Notes: generated by a model from the sequence alone, not told the origin. A stretch of 64,000 nucleotides of DNA from Stenotrophomonas sp. ESTM1D_MKCIP4_1 (GCF_003086895.1 NZ_CP026004.1:1089663-1153662), one strand, 5' to 3'. Shown: positions 1 through 8,719, counted from the stretch's first letter. Made by a program: numbers and translations.

Positions 1-2229
1 GAACAGGTTGTAGCCGTTCAAGCGCAGCGACACGTGATCGTTCACCGCCCACGAGACCATGGCGTCGTACACCGTGTAGGACTTGGTGAATGCCGGCGTG
101 CCGACGGCGCCATCGGTGCCGCGGTGCATGCCGGCGGCATAGCGCACGCCGCCGCCCACGGTGATGCCATGCGGCAGCGCGTAGCTGGTCCAGCCGGTGA
201 ACGTATCGTCCGGGGTATAGACCAGGTTGTTGGTGCCATCGGCGGCCACCTTGGCACCATCCTTCACATCGGTGTTCAAGTGGCTGTAGCCAGCGCTGAT
301 CGACCAGTTCTCGGTCACGCGGCCCACGGCGGACAGCTCAACACCCTTCACCCGCTTGCTGCCGGTCTGGGTGGGGTTGCCGGCATCGTCCAGCACGGTG
401 GTGTTGATTTCGTTTTCCACATCGGTCTGGAACAGCGCCAGGTTCACCGCCAGCGCATCCTCCATGAAGGCCCACTTGCTGCCCACCTCGAAGGTCTTGG
501 CTTTCTGCGGGTCCAGCTTGGGGTTGTCGGCGCTGCTGGCCGAGCTGCTCAGCTGGAAGTTGGCACCGCCCGGCGGCTGCTGGGAAAGCGCGTAGTTGGT
601 GTACACGCTGACCGTGTCACCCACCTTGTACAGCGCGCCCAGCTTCCAGTTCAGCAGGGTATCGGACGCGTCCAGCGTCGGGTTGCGCAGCACGGTGCCG
701 GTGGGGTTGCTGCCACACACCGGGCCGCCACGGCCGCCACACACCGAGGCGCTGGCGTACTCGGTCTTGTAATGGTCGGCACGCACGCCTGCGGTCAGCA
801 GGAAGCTCTCGCCGAAGGAGAGGGTGTCGAACAGGTAGATCGCCGAGGTGGTGGTCTTGCCGTGCGCATCGGCGCCGTTGTGCGCCCAGTTCAGGCCAGT
901 GACATTCCAGTCCGGGTTGTACAGGTTGGCGGCCGGCCAGCTGGTGCCACCGGTCGCGGCCTGGCCGTAGCTGTCCAGTTCTTCGCGGGTGAATTCCAGG
1001 CCGGCGCTCAGGGCATGGCCCACCGCGCCGGTGGTGAAGTCCGCGCGCAGGTTCACCTGGTCGGTGAGGATCGTGTTGCGCTGGTCCTTGAAGGTCGGCA
1101 GGCTGCGCGCAATCGTGTAGGTCGCAAGGTCGGCCGGGTTGGTATAGGTGATGTTGCCGGTCGGACGTCCGTTCGCACCACGCACACCGGTACCCATGAA
1201 GGCGGTGAGCAGATAGTCCTGCTCGGTGCGGCCCCAGCGCGCGGTGTTGGTCAGGCGCACGCTGTCGTTGAAGTCGTGCTCGAACCGGAACGTGGCCATC
1301 TGCGCGGTCACGTCATCGTGGTCGGCACGGGTGCCGTAGAAGTTCTCCGGATCGACCGGGTGTCCGGCCAGCGCCTCCAGGGTCGGCTGCGGGGTCCAGC
1401 CCGGCAGGCCCAGGGTCGGCACGCCGCCGTCGGGCACGTTGTCCTGCTTCACATACAGCAGGTTGAGGTAGTAGCGGGTGGCGGTACCCAGGCCGAACGC
1501 GAGCGACGGCGCGATGCCCCAGCGCTTGTTCTGCACGTGGTCGCGGCCGGGCTGGTCGCTGTCCTGCCACATGCCGTTGATGCGCAGCGCGCTGGTGGCA
1601 CCCAGCGACTGGTTCCAGTCGGCGGTGGTACGGCGTTGCTGGTCGCTGCCGAGCGAAACGCTGGCCGAGGTCGCGTCCTGCAGGTTGGCCTGCTTGCTGA
1701 CCAGGTTGATGGCACCGGTCGGTGCCGAGCGGCCGTTGTCGGTACCGGCCGGGCCCTTGGTCACTTCCACCTGTTCGATGTTGAACACATCGCGCGAGAT
1801 CGAGCCCAGGTCGCGCACACCGTCCACGTACAGGCTGTTGGAGGTGTCGAAGCCGCGCATGAACAGCGCGTCGCCGGTGGTGGTGTTGCCGTTCTCACCG
1901 GCATAGAAGGTGCCCACGCCGGGGCTGTTGCGCAGTGCCTCGGTGAGGGTGGTGGCGCCCTGCTGGTTGAACAGATCGCTGGTGATGACCTGGATGGTCT
2001 GCGGGGTGTCCTGCAGGCGCTGGGTGAACTTCGGCGAGGCCACCTTGTCGGCCTTGTAGCCGCGCGTGGCATGCACGTCGATCTTGTCGAGGGTGCGGGC
2101 GTTGTCGGTGGCGTCTGCCATGGCGACGGCGGGCAGCGCGGCCAGGCCGAGGCCGGCGGCCAGGCTGGCGGTGGCCAGGGGCAGGGAACGAAGCGGAGAG
2201 GCGTGCTTGCGGCTCTTGATCGAGGTCAT
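1..2229 (-). CDS. fiu: Fiu-like TonB-dependent catecholate siderophore receptor (3' end cut by window)
   Basis: Outer-membrane receptor for ferric catecholates, energised by TonB. 743 codons are visible from ATG at 2229. Residues 1 to about 37 form a signal peptide ending in AVAMA. The plug domain follows, with GVGTFYAGENGNTTTGDALF, then the MRGFDTSNSLYVDGVRDLGS block and QVEVTKGPAGTDNGRSAPTG. These closely match E. coli Fiu as recalled, and NFYGT and AVSQQPPGG-type segments of Fiu recur in the barrel (here ALSQQPPGG). The frame is open to base 1 and ends at LRLNGYNLF, so roughly 30 C-terminal residues including the last beta strand lie outside the window. A small membrane protein gene lies 116 bp upstream on the same strand, preceded by a Fur-like box, which fits iron regulation. 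Function is by family similarity. Confidence 0.93.
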   Translation of the reverse strand, partial: MTSIKSRKHASPLRSLPLATASLAAGLGLAALPAVAMADATDNARTLDKIDVHATRGYKADKVASPKFTQRLQDTPQTIQVITSDLFNQQGATTLTEALRNSPGVGTFYAGENGNTTTGDALFMRGFDTSNSLYVDGVRDLGSISRDVFNIEQVEVTKGPAGTDNGRSAPTGAINLVSKQANLQDATSASVSLGSDQQRRTTADWNQSLGATSALRINGMWQDSDQPGRDHVQNKRWGIAPSLAFGLGTATRYYLNLLYVKQDNVPDGGVPTLGLPGWTPQPTLEALAGHPVDPENFYGTRADHDDVTAQMATFRFEHDFNDSVRLTNTARWGRTEQDYLLTAFMGTGVRGANGRPTGNITYTNPADLATYTIARSLPTFKDQRNTILTDQVNLRADFTTGAVGHALSAGLEFTREELDSYGQAATGGTSWPAANLYNPDWNVTGLNWAHNGADAHGKTTTSAIYLFDTLSFGESFLLTAGVRADHYKTEYASASVCGGRGGPVCGSNPTGTVLRNPTLDASDTLLNWKLGALYKVGDTVSVYTNYALSQQPPGGANFQLSSSASSADNPKLDPQKAKTFEVGSKWAFMEDALAVNLALFQTDVENEINTTVLDDAGNPTQTGSKRVKGVELSAVGRVTENWSISAGYSHLNTDVKDGAKVAADGTNNLVYTPDDTFTGWTSYALPHGITVGGGVRYAAGMHRGTDGAVGTPAFTKSYTVYDAMVSWAVNDHVSLRLNGYNLF

Positions 2230-2345
2230 GGGATGGGCTTTGCCAGGGGCAGGAAGGCCCCGTCGACGCGGCGGTCGGCAGGGCGGTTGGCGCGGGGGAA
2301 TCCGGTACGAAAACGCGGGGGCTGCGCCGGTGCCGGCGCAGCGGC

Positions 2346-2747
2346 TCAGCTCAGCAGGGCTGGAGGTGCATGCGAGGGCGGCTGAAGACGGACCGCCAGG
2401 CGTACCGCTGCTGCGGCGCGCACAGGCAGGCGCAGGGTCTGTGGGCCCGACAGCGGGACGAGAAGGCACAGGCGGTTCAGCAGCGGCGGGCTGTCGTGGT
2501 GGCTGCCTTCCGGGCCGGATTCGATGCGCGGGGCCAAGGGCTCGGGTGGTGGCGATTCGCCGGCACGCCCACTGGCGTGTTCATCCAGCGCCGCTGCAGA
2601 CGGGGACAGGGTTGCGTCCCCGGATACACGGCGGCCTTCCTGCAGCGCCGACCAACCCAGCCACAGTGCCAGCAGCGCGGCCACGAGCAGCGGCCACCCC
2701 TGACGGGCGAGCAGGCACAACGCGGCGATGGGTGCAGGCGAAGCCAC
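2346..2747 (-). CDS. small single-pass membrane protein, unknown function
   Basis: 133 residues from a GTG start at 2747. Residues about 17-35 form one hydrophobic segment (WPLLVAALLALWLGWSAL). The middle is Pro/Glu/Ser-rich and low complexity (about 48-80), and the C-terminus is Leu/Arg/Pro-rich. It was not recognised as a named family. It sits between a Fur-like box and the Fiu-like receptor on the same strand, which is the main reason to believe it. No strong Shine-Dalgarno precedes the GTG, so the start is uncertain, and a non-coding leader cannot be excluded. Confidence 0.5.
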   Translation of the reverse strand: MASPAPIAALCLLARQGWPLLVAALLALWLGWSALQEGRRVSGDATLSPSAAALDEHASGRAGESPPPEPLAPRIESGPEGSHHDSPPLLNRLCLLVPLSGPQTLRLPVRAAAAVRLAVRLQPPSHAPPALLS

Positions 2748-2799
2748 GGTGCGGTCCGTTACAAACCGTTACGAATCAGGCGCGCAGGATAACACCAAC

Positions 2800-2818
2800 G
2801 ATAATGATTCGCATCTGC
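2800..2818 (-). promoter_or_regulatory. Fur-box-like operator
   Basis: GATAATGATTCGCATCTGC matches the classical 19-bp Fur consensus at 13 positions, including an unbroken GATAATGAT half. It lies about 53 bp upstream of the small membrane protein and Fiu-like receptor genes, where an iron-responsive repressor site is expected. Assignment is by consensus match only. Confidence 0.6.
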
Positions 2819-2966
2819 GAGTTTGGCAGTGGCGGCTGAGCGGTAAGCAGGGGTGCTGGGAGGGCGCTCAGAGGGCGCGGGTGGCCAATCTGTAGTAGAT
2901 CCACCCTATCGGTGGATAACGGTCGGTGTGGGCGGGGGCAGGCGCTCGGGCCTGCCCACGCTCGGG

Positions 2967-3299
2967 TCACTCGCGGTCGTCGCGGGTCCAGATGGCGTCG
3001 TGTTCGCGCTTCACCGGGAACTTGGGCGCGGCGGTGTAGGCCGGGGCACACAGGGCGCGGCCATCACGCACATCAAAGCGCGCGCCGTGCAGCACGCACT
3101 CGATGCTGCCTTCGGCGGTGTTGAACTCGCCCGAGGACAGCTCGAATTCCTCGTGCGTGCACTGGTCTTCCAGCGCATACAGCTCGCCATCGAGGTTGAA
3201 CACCACGATGGGCGTGCCGGTCACTTCATCGAACACGCTCTTCATTTCACCCGGCAGCAGCTCGGCGCCGGCGCAGACGAAGGTCCAGGCCTCGCTCAT
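2967..3299 (-). CDS. Rieske [2Fe-2S] ferredoxin, dioxygenase-type small ferredoxin
   Basis: 110 residues, the usual size for soluble Rieske ferredoxins. The cluster-binding motifs are both present: C-T-H in EDQCTHEEFEL and C-V-L-H in ECVLHGARFDV, giving two Cys and two His ligands. It has no signal peptide, so it is cytoplasmic. Such proteins pass electrons to non-haem iron oxygenases or serve other redox partners; no oxygenase is adjacent, so the partner is unknown. Its start overlaps the stop of the upstream GNAT gene by 4 bp (ATGA), so the two are translationally coupled. Confidence 0.9.
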   Translation of the reverse strand: MSEAWTFVCAGAELLPGEMKSVFDEVTGTPIVVFNLDGELYALEDQCTHEEFELSSGEFNTAEGSIECVLHGARFDVRDGRALCAPAYTAAPKFPVKREHDAIWTRDDRE

Positions 3300-3835
3300 G
3301 CCGATGCCCCGGCCAGCGGCTTTTCCAGGATTTCAAAGCGCAGGTCGTCGCGCTTGGGGATGCCGAAGCGCTCGTCGCCATAAGGGAACGGCTTCTTGAT
3401 GCCGGTGCGCTGGTAGCCGCGGCGCTCGTAGAAGGCGATCAGTTCGTCGCGCACGTCGATCACCGTCATCTGCATGACCGGCACGTTCCACTCGCGCGCG
3501 GCATGGGCTTCGGCCGCCTCCATCAGCTGCTTGCCGACGCCACCGCCCTGCTGGGCCGGGTCGACCGAGAACATGCCGAAGTAGCCCTTGCCATCGACAT
3601 CGGCAACGTGGGCGCAGGCGACGATGCGGCCCTCGCGCTCAGCCAGCAGGATGGTCGAGCGCGGGCGATCCAGGTCGCCCTGGATGCCCTCGGCATCGAT
3701 GCGCGCGCCGTCCAGCAGGTCGGCCTCGGTGGTCCAGCCGGCACGGCTGGCGTCGCCGCGGTAGGCCGAGGTGACCAGGGTGATCAGGGCGGGGATGTCG
3801 GCCGACGTGGCGGCACGGAAAGTCAGGGTGCTCAT
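3296..3835 (-). CDS. GNAT family N-acetyltransferase
   Basis: 179 residues. The GNAT acetyl-CoA loop appears as FSVDPAQQGGGVGKQLMEAAE (Q/R-x-x-G-x-G/A type). The family end motif is AFYERRGYQRTG, with the Tyr in the position of the general acid. The protein is cytoplasmic and its substrate cannot be read from sequence. It is the first gene of a two-gene unit with the Rieske ferredoxin (4-bp overlap). The start ATG at 3835 sits just before a GGGGTC palindrome in the intergenic region. Confidence 0.9.
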   Translation of the reverse strand: MSTLTFRAATSADIPALITLVTSAYRGDASRAGWTTEADLLDGARIDAEGIQGDLDRPRSTILLAEREGRIVACAHVADVDGKGYFGMFSVDPAQQGGGVGKQLMEAAEAHAAREWNVPVMQMTVIDVRDELIAFYERRGYQRTGIKKPFPYGDERFGIPKRDDLRFEILEKPLAGASA

Positions 3836-3890
3836 GCCGCCATTCTAGGTGGGGCAGGGGCGCCCGCAAAATGGTGCGGGATAATGGGAC

Positions 3891-3931
3891 GGGGTCGGAT
3901 CCCTTTCGCAGCGCGAAAGGGCTCTGGCCCC
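3891..3931. repeat. GGGGTC-headed palindrome (family A)
   Basis: A hairpin with head GGGGTCGGATCCCTTTCG and tail CGAAAGGGCTCTGGCCCC. It is one of many copies in this window. The arms differ by a conserved G/T exchange (GAGCCC opposite GGATCC), leaving a mismatch in the stem, as REP-type elements often have. It lies between the divergent GNAT gene and the EF-Tu-like gene. Confidence 0.85.
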
Positions 3932-3988
3932 ATCCCTGCGAAAACGGCGGCACTATGGGAACGTGGATCCAGGGAGGATCTTGAGGGC

Positions 3989-4315
3989 ATGACCATGCGA
4001 TTCGACGCTGTTGTCTCTGTTCGCTTCCTGTCGAGCGCCGAGGGTGGGAGGCAGGGTGACATCGTGGGGCAGGTATACGCCTGCCCGCTGTTCGTGGCGG
4101 GCCGTGCACTTGATTGCCGCCTGCTGCTGCGGGAAGGACGCGCCGTGCTTGGGGAGAGCTACGAACTTCCCGTTGCGTTTCTATCCCCGGAGGAGGCGCT
4201 TGCCGTGGCGAACGTGGGCGCGGATGTCTCGCTGTGGGAGGGAAAGACGATTGCGCGCGGCCGGGTTCTGCACGTGATGGGGTCAGAGCCCTTTCGCGGT
4301 GCGAAAGGGATCTGA
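3989..4315 (+). CDS. EF-Tu domain-III-like small protein; last residues encoded by a repeat
   Basis: 108 residues from ATG 3989, with the purine-rich AGGGAGGA 10 bp upstream. A second in-frame ATG lies two codons on. The segment VRFLSSAEGGRQGDIVGQV, followed by PVAFLSPEEALAVANVGADV and IARGRVLHV, resembles the C-terminal beta-barrel domain of EF-Tu (RFLtpEEGGRktPi ... vGmkFaiREGGRTvGaGvV). There is no GTPase domain. The last 12 residues (MGSEPFRGAKGI) and the TGA stop come from the palindrome at 4279-4319. Function is unknown. The resemblance is remote but supported by a second protein of the same type at 50144-50521. Confidence 0.72.
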   Translation: MTMRFDAVVSVRFLSSAEGGRQGDIVGQVYACPLFVAGRALDCRLLLREGRAVLGESYELPVAFLSPEEALAVANVGADVSLWEGKTIARGRVLHVMGSEPFRGAKGI

Positions 4316-4319
4316 CCCC
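4279..4319. repeat. family A palindrome, supplies stop of the EF-Tu-like gene
   Basis: GGGGTCAGAGCCCTTTCG, loop CGGTG, then CGAAAGGGATCTGACCCC. The reading frame entering from the left runs GSEPFRGAKGI and stops at TGA 4313-4315. The identical element recurs at 9457-9497. Confidence 0.9.
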
Positions 4320-4327
4320 AGCTGGAT

Positions 4328-5524
4328 TCAGGCCAGTGCCGCCATCGCTTCGGCCTCGGATTTCAGGCCGTTGAGGAAGAACCTGCGCAGCATGGCGTCG
4401 GGCATTGCCCGCAGGGCCAGGTTGCGCAGGTGGAACGACCAGGCCTTGGCCGGCACGAAGGCCGGGGCCAGGCGGCGGCTGCGCTGCTGCAGGCGCAGGA
4501 CCGTCGGCCGCAGGCGCTGGTCATGCCGTTCCAGTGCGGCGGCAATGGCTTCGGCCTGCGGCAGGTCCGCCCCCCGTTGCAGTTCCTGCGCGAGCACGCT
4601 GGCCGAGGCCAGGGCCATGCCGGCGCCCTGGCCGGAGATCAGCGACAGGCTGTGCGCGGCATCGCCCATCAGCAGCACGCGCCCGGTGTGCCAGCGCGGC
4701 AGGGTGACCAGGGCGAGATCGTCGATGACCACCGGGCTGTCGCTGGCCGCGTGCTGCAGGCCGTAGCTCACGAAGCGGTTGCTGCGTGCGGTGACCTGCT
4801 GCAGCAACGGCACGCGCGCCGGGCTGGCTACTTCACCGCAGTCCTCGCTGCGCCACACATGCAGCGCGGCCAGCCGGCCGTGCCCGAGTGCGTAGTACTC
4901 GCTCTGCAGCGCCGGTTCGGGGTAGGAGACGAACTGCTCGGCCAGCTGCTGCGGGTCGTCGATCTCATACGACGAATAGCGGTAGCCCAGTGGCTGCAAC
5001 GCCTGGGCATCGGCGGCGAACAGCTGCTGGCGCAGCCACGAATGCACGCCATCGGCGGCCAGCAGCAGATCGGCATGCAGCACGCTGCCGTCGTCGAGGG
5101 TGGCCTGCACGGCATGCGCGTCCTGGGCGACGGCGGTGATGCGCTGGCCGAAGCGCACCTCGACCGTGTCGGCTACGCGCTGGTACAGGGTGCGCACCAG
5201 ATCGCCGCGGCGCAGGGTGATCCACTGCATGTCGCGCAGCAGGGTGCGGTAATCCATGCGCAGGATCTCGCGGTCGTTGCGGTCGCGGTACACGTGCAGG
5301 CCCATGTCGGGGAAGGCGACGGCCTGCAGTGCATCGACCAGGTCCATCTGCCGCGCCGTGGCCAGGCCGGGGCCGGACAGCCCCAGCATGTGGCCGCCAT
5401 CGCGCAGGCCGGGTGCCTGTTCGATCACCGTGCAGCGCCAGCCGATGCGCTGCAGCCACCAGGCGGCGGCCAGGCCGGCGATACCGGCGCCGCTGATCAG
5501 CGCGTGTGGGGTGTGTGTGGCCAT
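4328..5524 (-). CDS. FAD-dependent monooxygenase (group A flavoprotein hydroxylase family)
   Basis: 398 residues from ATG 5524. The N-terminal Rossmann motif is ISGAGIAGLAAAWWLQ with acidic VIEQAPG for the FAD ribose. The mid-protein LLAADGVHSWLR is the DG motif, and LMGDAAHSLSLISGQGAGMA is the GD motif binding FAD phosphate and ribityl. All three fingerprints of aromatic-hydroxylase-type flavoproteins are therefore present. The start lies 2 bp beyond the stop of the FyuA-like receptor on the same strand, so it is cotranscribed. A role in modifying a siderophore or pigment-like ligand taken up by that receptor is an inference. The substrate is not known. Confidence 0.9.
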   Translation of the reverse strand: MATHTPHALISGAGIAGLAAAWWLQRIGWRCTVIEQAPGLRDGGHMLGLSGPGLATARQMDLVDALQAVAFPDMGLHVYRDRNDREILRMDYRTLLRDMQWITLRRGDLVRTLYQRVADTVEVRFGQRITAVAQDAHAVQATLDDGSVLHADLLLAADGVHSWLRQQLFAADAQALQPLGYRYSSYEIDDPQQLAEQFVSYPEPALQSEYYALGHGRLAALHVWRSEDCGEVASPARVPLLQQVTARSNRFVSYGLQHAASDSPVVIDDLALVTLPRWHTGRVLLMGDAAHSLSLISGQGAGMALASASVLAQELQRGADLPQAEAIAAALERHDQRLRPTVLRLQQRSRRLAPAFVPAKAWSFHLRNLALRAMPDAMLRRFFLNGLKSEAEAMAALA

Positions 5525-5526
5525 GC

Positions 5527-7623
5527 TCAGAACTCCAGGCCGAGGGTCATGCCGACGGTGCGGCCCAGCGCCGGCTGCGCGTAATAGCCCAGCGGGCCGC
5601 CGTTGAAGGCGTAGGTGCGGTAGGGGCGGTCGCCAAGGTTGTGCGCGTACACGGCCACTTCCCAGCCGGCGCGCGGCTGCCAGGCCAGGCTGGCATCGAC
5701 CACGCTGTAGGCCGACTGGTGCAGCAGGTTGGCGGTATCGAAGTAATGGCTGCCCATGTGGCGCACGGCCAGGCGCGGGCGCCACTGGCCGATGCTGCTG
5801 TCCAGCGTGCCTTCCAGCGCGAGGTCACCGCTGAACGACGGTGCGAACGGCACGTCGTTGCCCTGGCAGTCACCGCAGCCGATCGGGTCGGCGTAGCGGC
5901 GGAAGGTGGCGTCGTTGAACTGCAGCGCCGCGCTCAGCCGCCACTGCGGCACGAACTGCCACTGCACATCCGCATCCAGGCCACGCGAGCGGGTGTCGCC
6001 GACGTTGGCCAGGTGGCCGTAGCCGACCTCGTTGGTGCTGTACAGCTGCGCATCGCGCAGCTCGATCTGGTACAGCGCCACGCTGCCGCTGACCGTGCCG
6101 GCCTGCACGCGCGCGCCCAGCTCCAGGCTGGTGGAGCGCTCACGGCCATAGGCTTCCGCGTCGGCCAGGCTGGTGGGCGCCAGGTTGAAGCCGCCGGGCT
6201 TGTAGCCCTGCGACACCCGCGCGTACAGGCGCCAGGCATCGCTGGCCTGGAAGCCGAGGGCCACGCGGCCGAGCACGTGGTCACCCTCGGTGCGTGCGCT
6301 GCCGGCAAACGGCAGCGGCTGCAGCGCGCTGAAGTCGAGGGCATAGCCGTTGAACTGCGTGCGCGCACGGTCGCGCGAGGCGCGCAGGCCGCCGGACAGG
6401 TCCCAGCGCGGCGTCATGTGCCAGGTCACATCGGCGTAGGCGGCCTGGCCAACGCTGTGGTTGTCCGAATGCGATTGCACTGCATCGACGCCGTACATCG
6501 GCAGGAAATTGCGGTAGTCGCGCGCCTGCGTGCTGTCTTGCCGGTACAGCCCGAACACGCCGTCCCACGCGCGGTCGGTGCCCTGCGAGGCCAGGCGCAG
6601 TTCCTGCGTGTTCTGCCGCCACTGCTCGGGCTGCACCGAGAAATACGGGCCGGAGGCGAACGAGCGCTCGATGTCGATGGTCTGCCAGCCGCCGGTCGCG
6701 CTCAGCTGCCACTGGCCGATGTCCATGCGCACGCCCAGCGAACTGCTGTTGCCGCAACGGCGCTGGTGGAAGCCGGCGTACTCGGCAGGCGTGCCCGGCG
6801 ACAGGAAGATGTCACGCGCGCCCGGATCATCGAACGGCACGTAGGCATCCTGGCTGCTGGTGCTGCAGTCGCGCGCGAAGGTCGCGTCGGCCGACCACGC
6901 CGCACCGCCCGGGGCCAGCCGCAGGCGCAGCTTGCCGGCGTCGGTTTTGGTGCCGCCCTGGTGATCCTGGCCGGTCACCGGGTTGTGCAGGTTGCCCGGC
7001 GCATCGTTGTGCAGTAGCGCGATGTCGGCCTGCAGCAGATCGGCCTTCAACGGCGCATTGGCATCGACCTGCAGCAGCTCGCCACCACGGCTGGAGACGC
7101 CCGCGCGCAGGCGCAGGTGCGCGGTGTCATCGGCGGGCGCGCTGATGACGTTGATGATGCCCCCCTGCGCGCTCTTGCCGTACAGCGTGCCCTGCGGGCC
7201 CTTCAGCAGCTCCACGCGCTCGGCGCCGAGCAGGGCCTGGCTGGCGAACACCGGCAGCTGCGGAATGCCATCGACGTAGACGGTGAGGGCCGGGTTGTAG
7301 AAGTCCTGCGCCGAGGTGATGCCGCGCACGCTGAAGATCGGGAACAGCAGCGAGCCGCTGGAGGAGGCCTGCACACCGGGCAGCAGGCGGGCCAGATCCA
7401 ATGTGTCGTGCACCTGCGCGGCCTGCAGCTGGCTGCGCTCGACCACATGGACGCTGCCATCGACGCTGGCCAATGACTGTTCGCGCTTGCTGGCGCTGAC
7501 TACGACACTGGGCAGGTCGGTGGCTGGTGCATCCAGGGTCGTGGACTCGGCGAGGGCGGTGCTGGACAGCGCCAGGCCGAGGGCCAGGGCAAGCGGCGCG
7601 CGGACGGCATGGATTGTGGGCAT
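5527..7623 (-). CDS. FyuA/pesticin-receptor-like TonB-dependent siderophore receptor
   Basis: 698 residues with a signal peptide ending ALSSTALA (about residue 25). The plug has LPSVVVSASKREQ (TonB box region) and FSVRGITSAQDFYNPALTVY. Segments QDFYNPALTVYVDGIPQL and QGTLYGKSAQGGIINVIS, and the barrel block VFGLYRQDSTQ, closely track yersiniabactin/pesticin receptor FyuA as recalled (about 673 residues), including the paired Cys in ARDCSTSSQDAY and HQRRCGNSSS. It therefore probably imports a phenolate-type xenosiderophore. The barrel ends in a C-terminal F. It is divergent from an AraC regulator with a palindrome between them, and is followed at 2 bp by the FAD monooxygenase. The true ligand is inferred. 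Confidence 0.92.
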   Translation of the reverse strand: MPTIHAVRAPLALALGLALSSTALAESTTLDAPATDLPSVVVSASKREQSLASVDGSVHVVERSQLQAAQVHDTLDLARLLPGVQASSSGSLLFPIFSVRGITSAQDFYNPALTVYVDGIPQLPVFASQALLGAERVELLKGPQGTLYGKSAQGGIINVISAPADDTAHLRLRAGVSSRGGELLQVDANAPLKADLLQADIALLHNDAPGNLHNPVTGQDHQGGTKTDAGKLRLRLAPGGAAWSADATFARDCSTSSQDAYVPFDDPGARDIFLSPGTPAEYAGFHQRRCGNSSSLGVRMDIGQWQLSATGGWQTIDIERSFASGPYFSVQPEQWRQNTQELRLASQGTDRAWDGVFGLYRQDSTQARDYRNFLPMYGVDAVQSHSDNHSVGQAAYADVTWHMTPRWDLSGGLRASRDRARTQFNGYALDFSALQPLPFAGSARTEGDHVLGRVALGFQASDAWRLYARVSQGYKPGGFNLAPTSLADAEAYGRERSTSLELGARVQAGTVSGSVALYQIELRDAQLYSTNEVGYGHLANVGDTRSRGLDADVQWQFVPQWRLSAALQFNDATFRRYADPIGCGDCQGNDVPFAPSFSGDLALEGTLDSSIGQWRPRLAVRHMGSHYFDTANLLHQSAYSVVDASLAWQPRAGWEVAVYAHNLGDRPYRTYAFNGGPLGYYAQPALGRTVGMTLGLEF

Positions 7624-7647
7624 TGGGGGAAGTCTCTAGGATGCAAA

Positions 7648-7662
7648 TGGGAACTATTCCCA
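7648..7662. promoter_or_regulatory. candidate operator between FyuA-like receptor and AraC regulator
   Basis: TGGGAACTATTCCCA is a perfect inverted repeat (6-bp arms, 3-bp centre) in the 100-bp divergent intergenic region, 25 bp upstream of the receptor ATG. It could bind the neighbouring AraC protein or an iron regulator. It does not fit the Fur consensus well. Confidence 0.5.
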
Positions 7663-7723
7663 AATAAGCGTCCTCCTGCTGTCGTTCGCGCGCCCCGATG
7701 CGCGGTTTCCGGAACAAATCACC

Positions 7724-8719
7724 ATGTCCCTCGATCACGATCCCGCGCTTCCTGCCGTGCACGCCCATCCGCTGTCCCCGGTGGTGCAGTTGCCGGAGGA
7801 CTGGTCGCGGCTGCTGCAGGTGCATGACGATCTGGGCGACATCACCTTGGCCTGCTGGCAGGGGCGGCCGCAGCGTGACCTGGAAGTGACCGCGCAGGGG
7901 CCGGTGATGTTCTGCATCGGCATCTTCCTGGAAGGTCAGGCGTGGATGGCGCTCGATGGCGGCCCGCCACTGCAGGCTGGGCCCGGTACCGCCGTGGTGC
8001 AGACCGCGCAGCGACCGGTGTCCGGCAGCTTCGGCATGCGCGGTGGCAATGCCATCCGCCTGGTCGATATCCGTTTCACCCTGGAAGGCCTGGAGCGTGC
8101 CGGCGGGCGACCGTTGCTGGCCCTGCAGGGCGGTTTCCTGCAGGACTGCAGCGTGCCGGGCTCGGACAGCCTGATGGGCGGTTTCCCGGCGCCGCCGGAG
8201 CTGCTGCGGGTGGCCACCGATGTGCTGGGCTGCCGCTTCGAGGACGACGTGGTGCGCACGCTGTACCTGCGCGCGAAGGCGCTGGAGGCGTTGGCCATCG
8301 TGCTGGGCCAACTGCAGGCCGCGGGCCAGGGGCCTGCACGTGTTGCCGCGCGCGAGCGGCAGCGGGTGCTGCAGGCGCGCGCGCTGCTGGATGCACGCTT
8401 CGGCGAGGAGTGGCCGCTGGAGCGGCTGGCGCGCGAGGTCGGGCTGGGCGAGAAGCGCCTGCAGGCCGGTTTCCGCGCGCTGGTGGGAACGTCGGTGCAT
8501 GGCCACCTGCGCGAAGTGCGGCTGCAGGCTGCGGGCAGGATGCTTCACGGCGGACGCAGCGTTACCGACACCGCACTGGCGGTGGGGTTCTCCAGCCTGA
8601 GTCATTTCAGCAAGGCGTTCCGCACGCAGATGGGCTGTACCCCGCGCGCATGGCAGCGCGGGGAAGGCGCGGGGCCGGAGCCGGGGTCAGATCCCTTTCG
8701 CAATGCGAAAGGGCTCTGA
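7724..8719 (+). CDS. AraC family regulator (YbtA/PchR-type position), C-terminus encoded by repeat
   Basis: 331 residues. The last about 100 residues hold the two helix-turn-helix motifs: LERLAREVGLGEKRLQAGF and SVTDTALAVGFSSLSHFSKA, followed by CTPRAWQR. The N-terminal about 200 residues are a cupin-like sensing part. Divergent placement next to a FyuA-like receptor mirrors YbtA-fyuA and PchR-fptA, where the siderophore acts as co-inducer; that role here is inferred. The natural C-terminus is probably near RAWQRG. The last residues (GSDPFRNAKGL) and TGA come from the family A palindrome at 8683-8723. Confidence 0.88.
   Translation: MSLDHDPALPAVHAHPLSPVVQLPEDWSRLLQVHDDLGDITLACWQGRPQRDLEVTAQGPVMFCIGIFLEGQAWMALDGGPPLQAGPGTAVVQTAQRPVSGSFGMRGGNAIRLVDIRFTLEGLERAGGRPLLALQGGFLQDCSVPGSDSLMGGFPAPPELLRVATDVLGCRFEDDVVRTLYLRAKALEALAIVLGQLQAAGQGPARVAARERQRVLQARALLDARFGEEWPLERLAREVGLGEKRLQAGFRALVGTSVHGHLREVRLQAAGRMLHGGRSVTDTALAVGFSSLSHFSKAFRTQMGCTPRAWQRGEGAGPEPGSDPFRNAKGL

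Noticed and set aside
34..2385. Open frame of 783 codons on the plus strand over the Fiu-like receptor
   Set aside because: Antisense shadow: composition is His/Gly/Val-rich without domains, and the opposite strand encodes a receptor aligning along its full length with Fiu.
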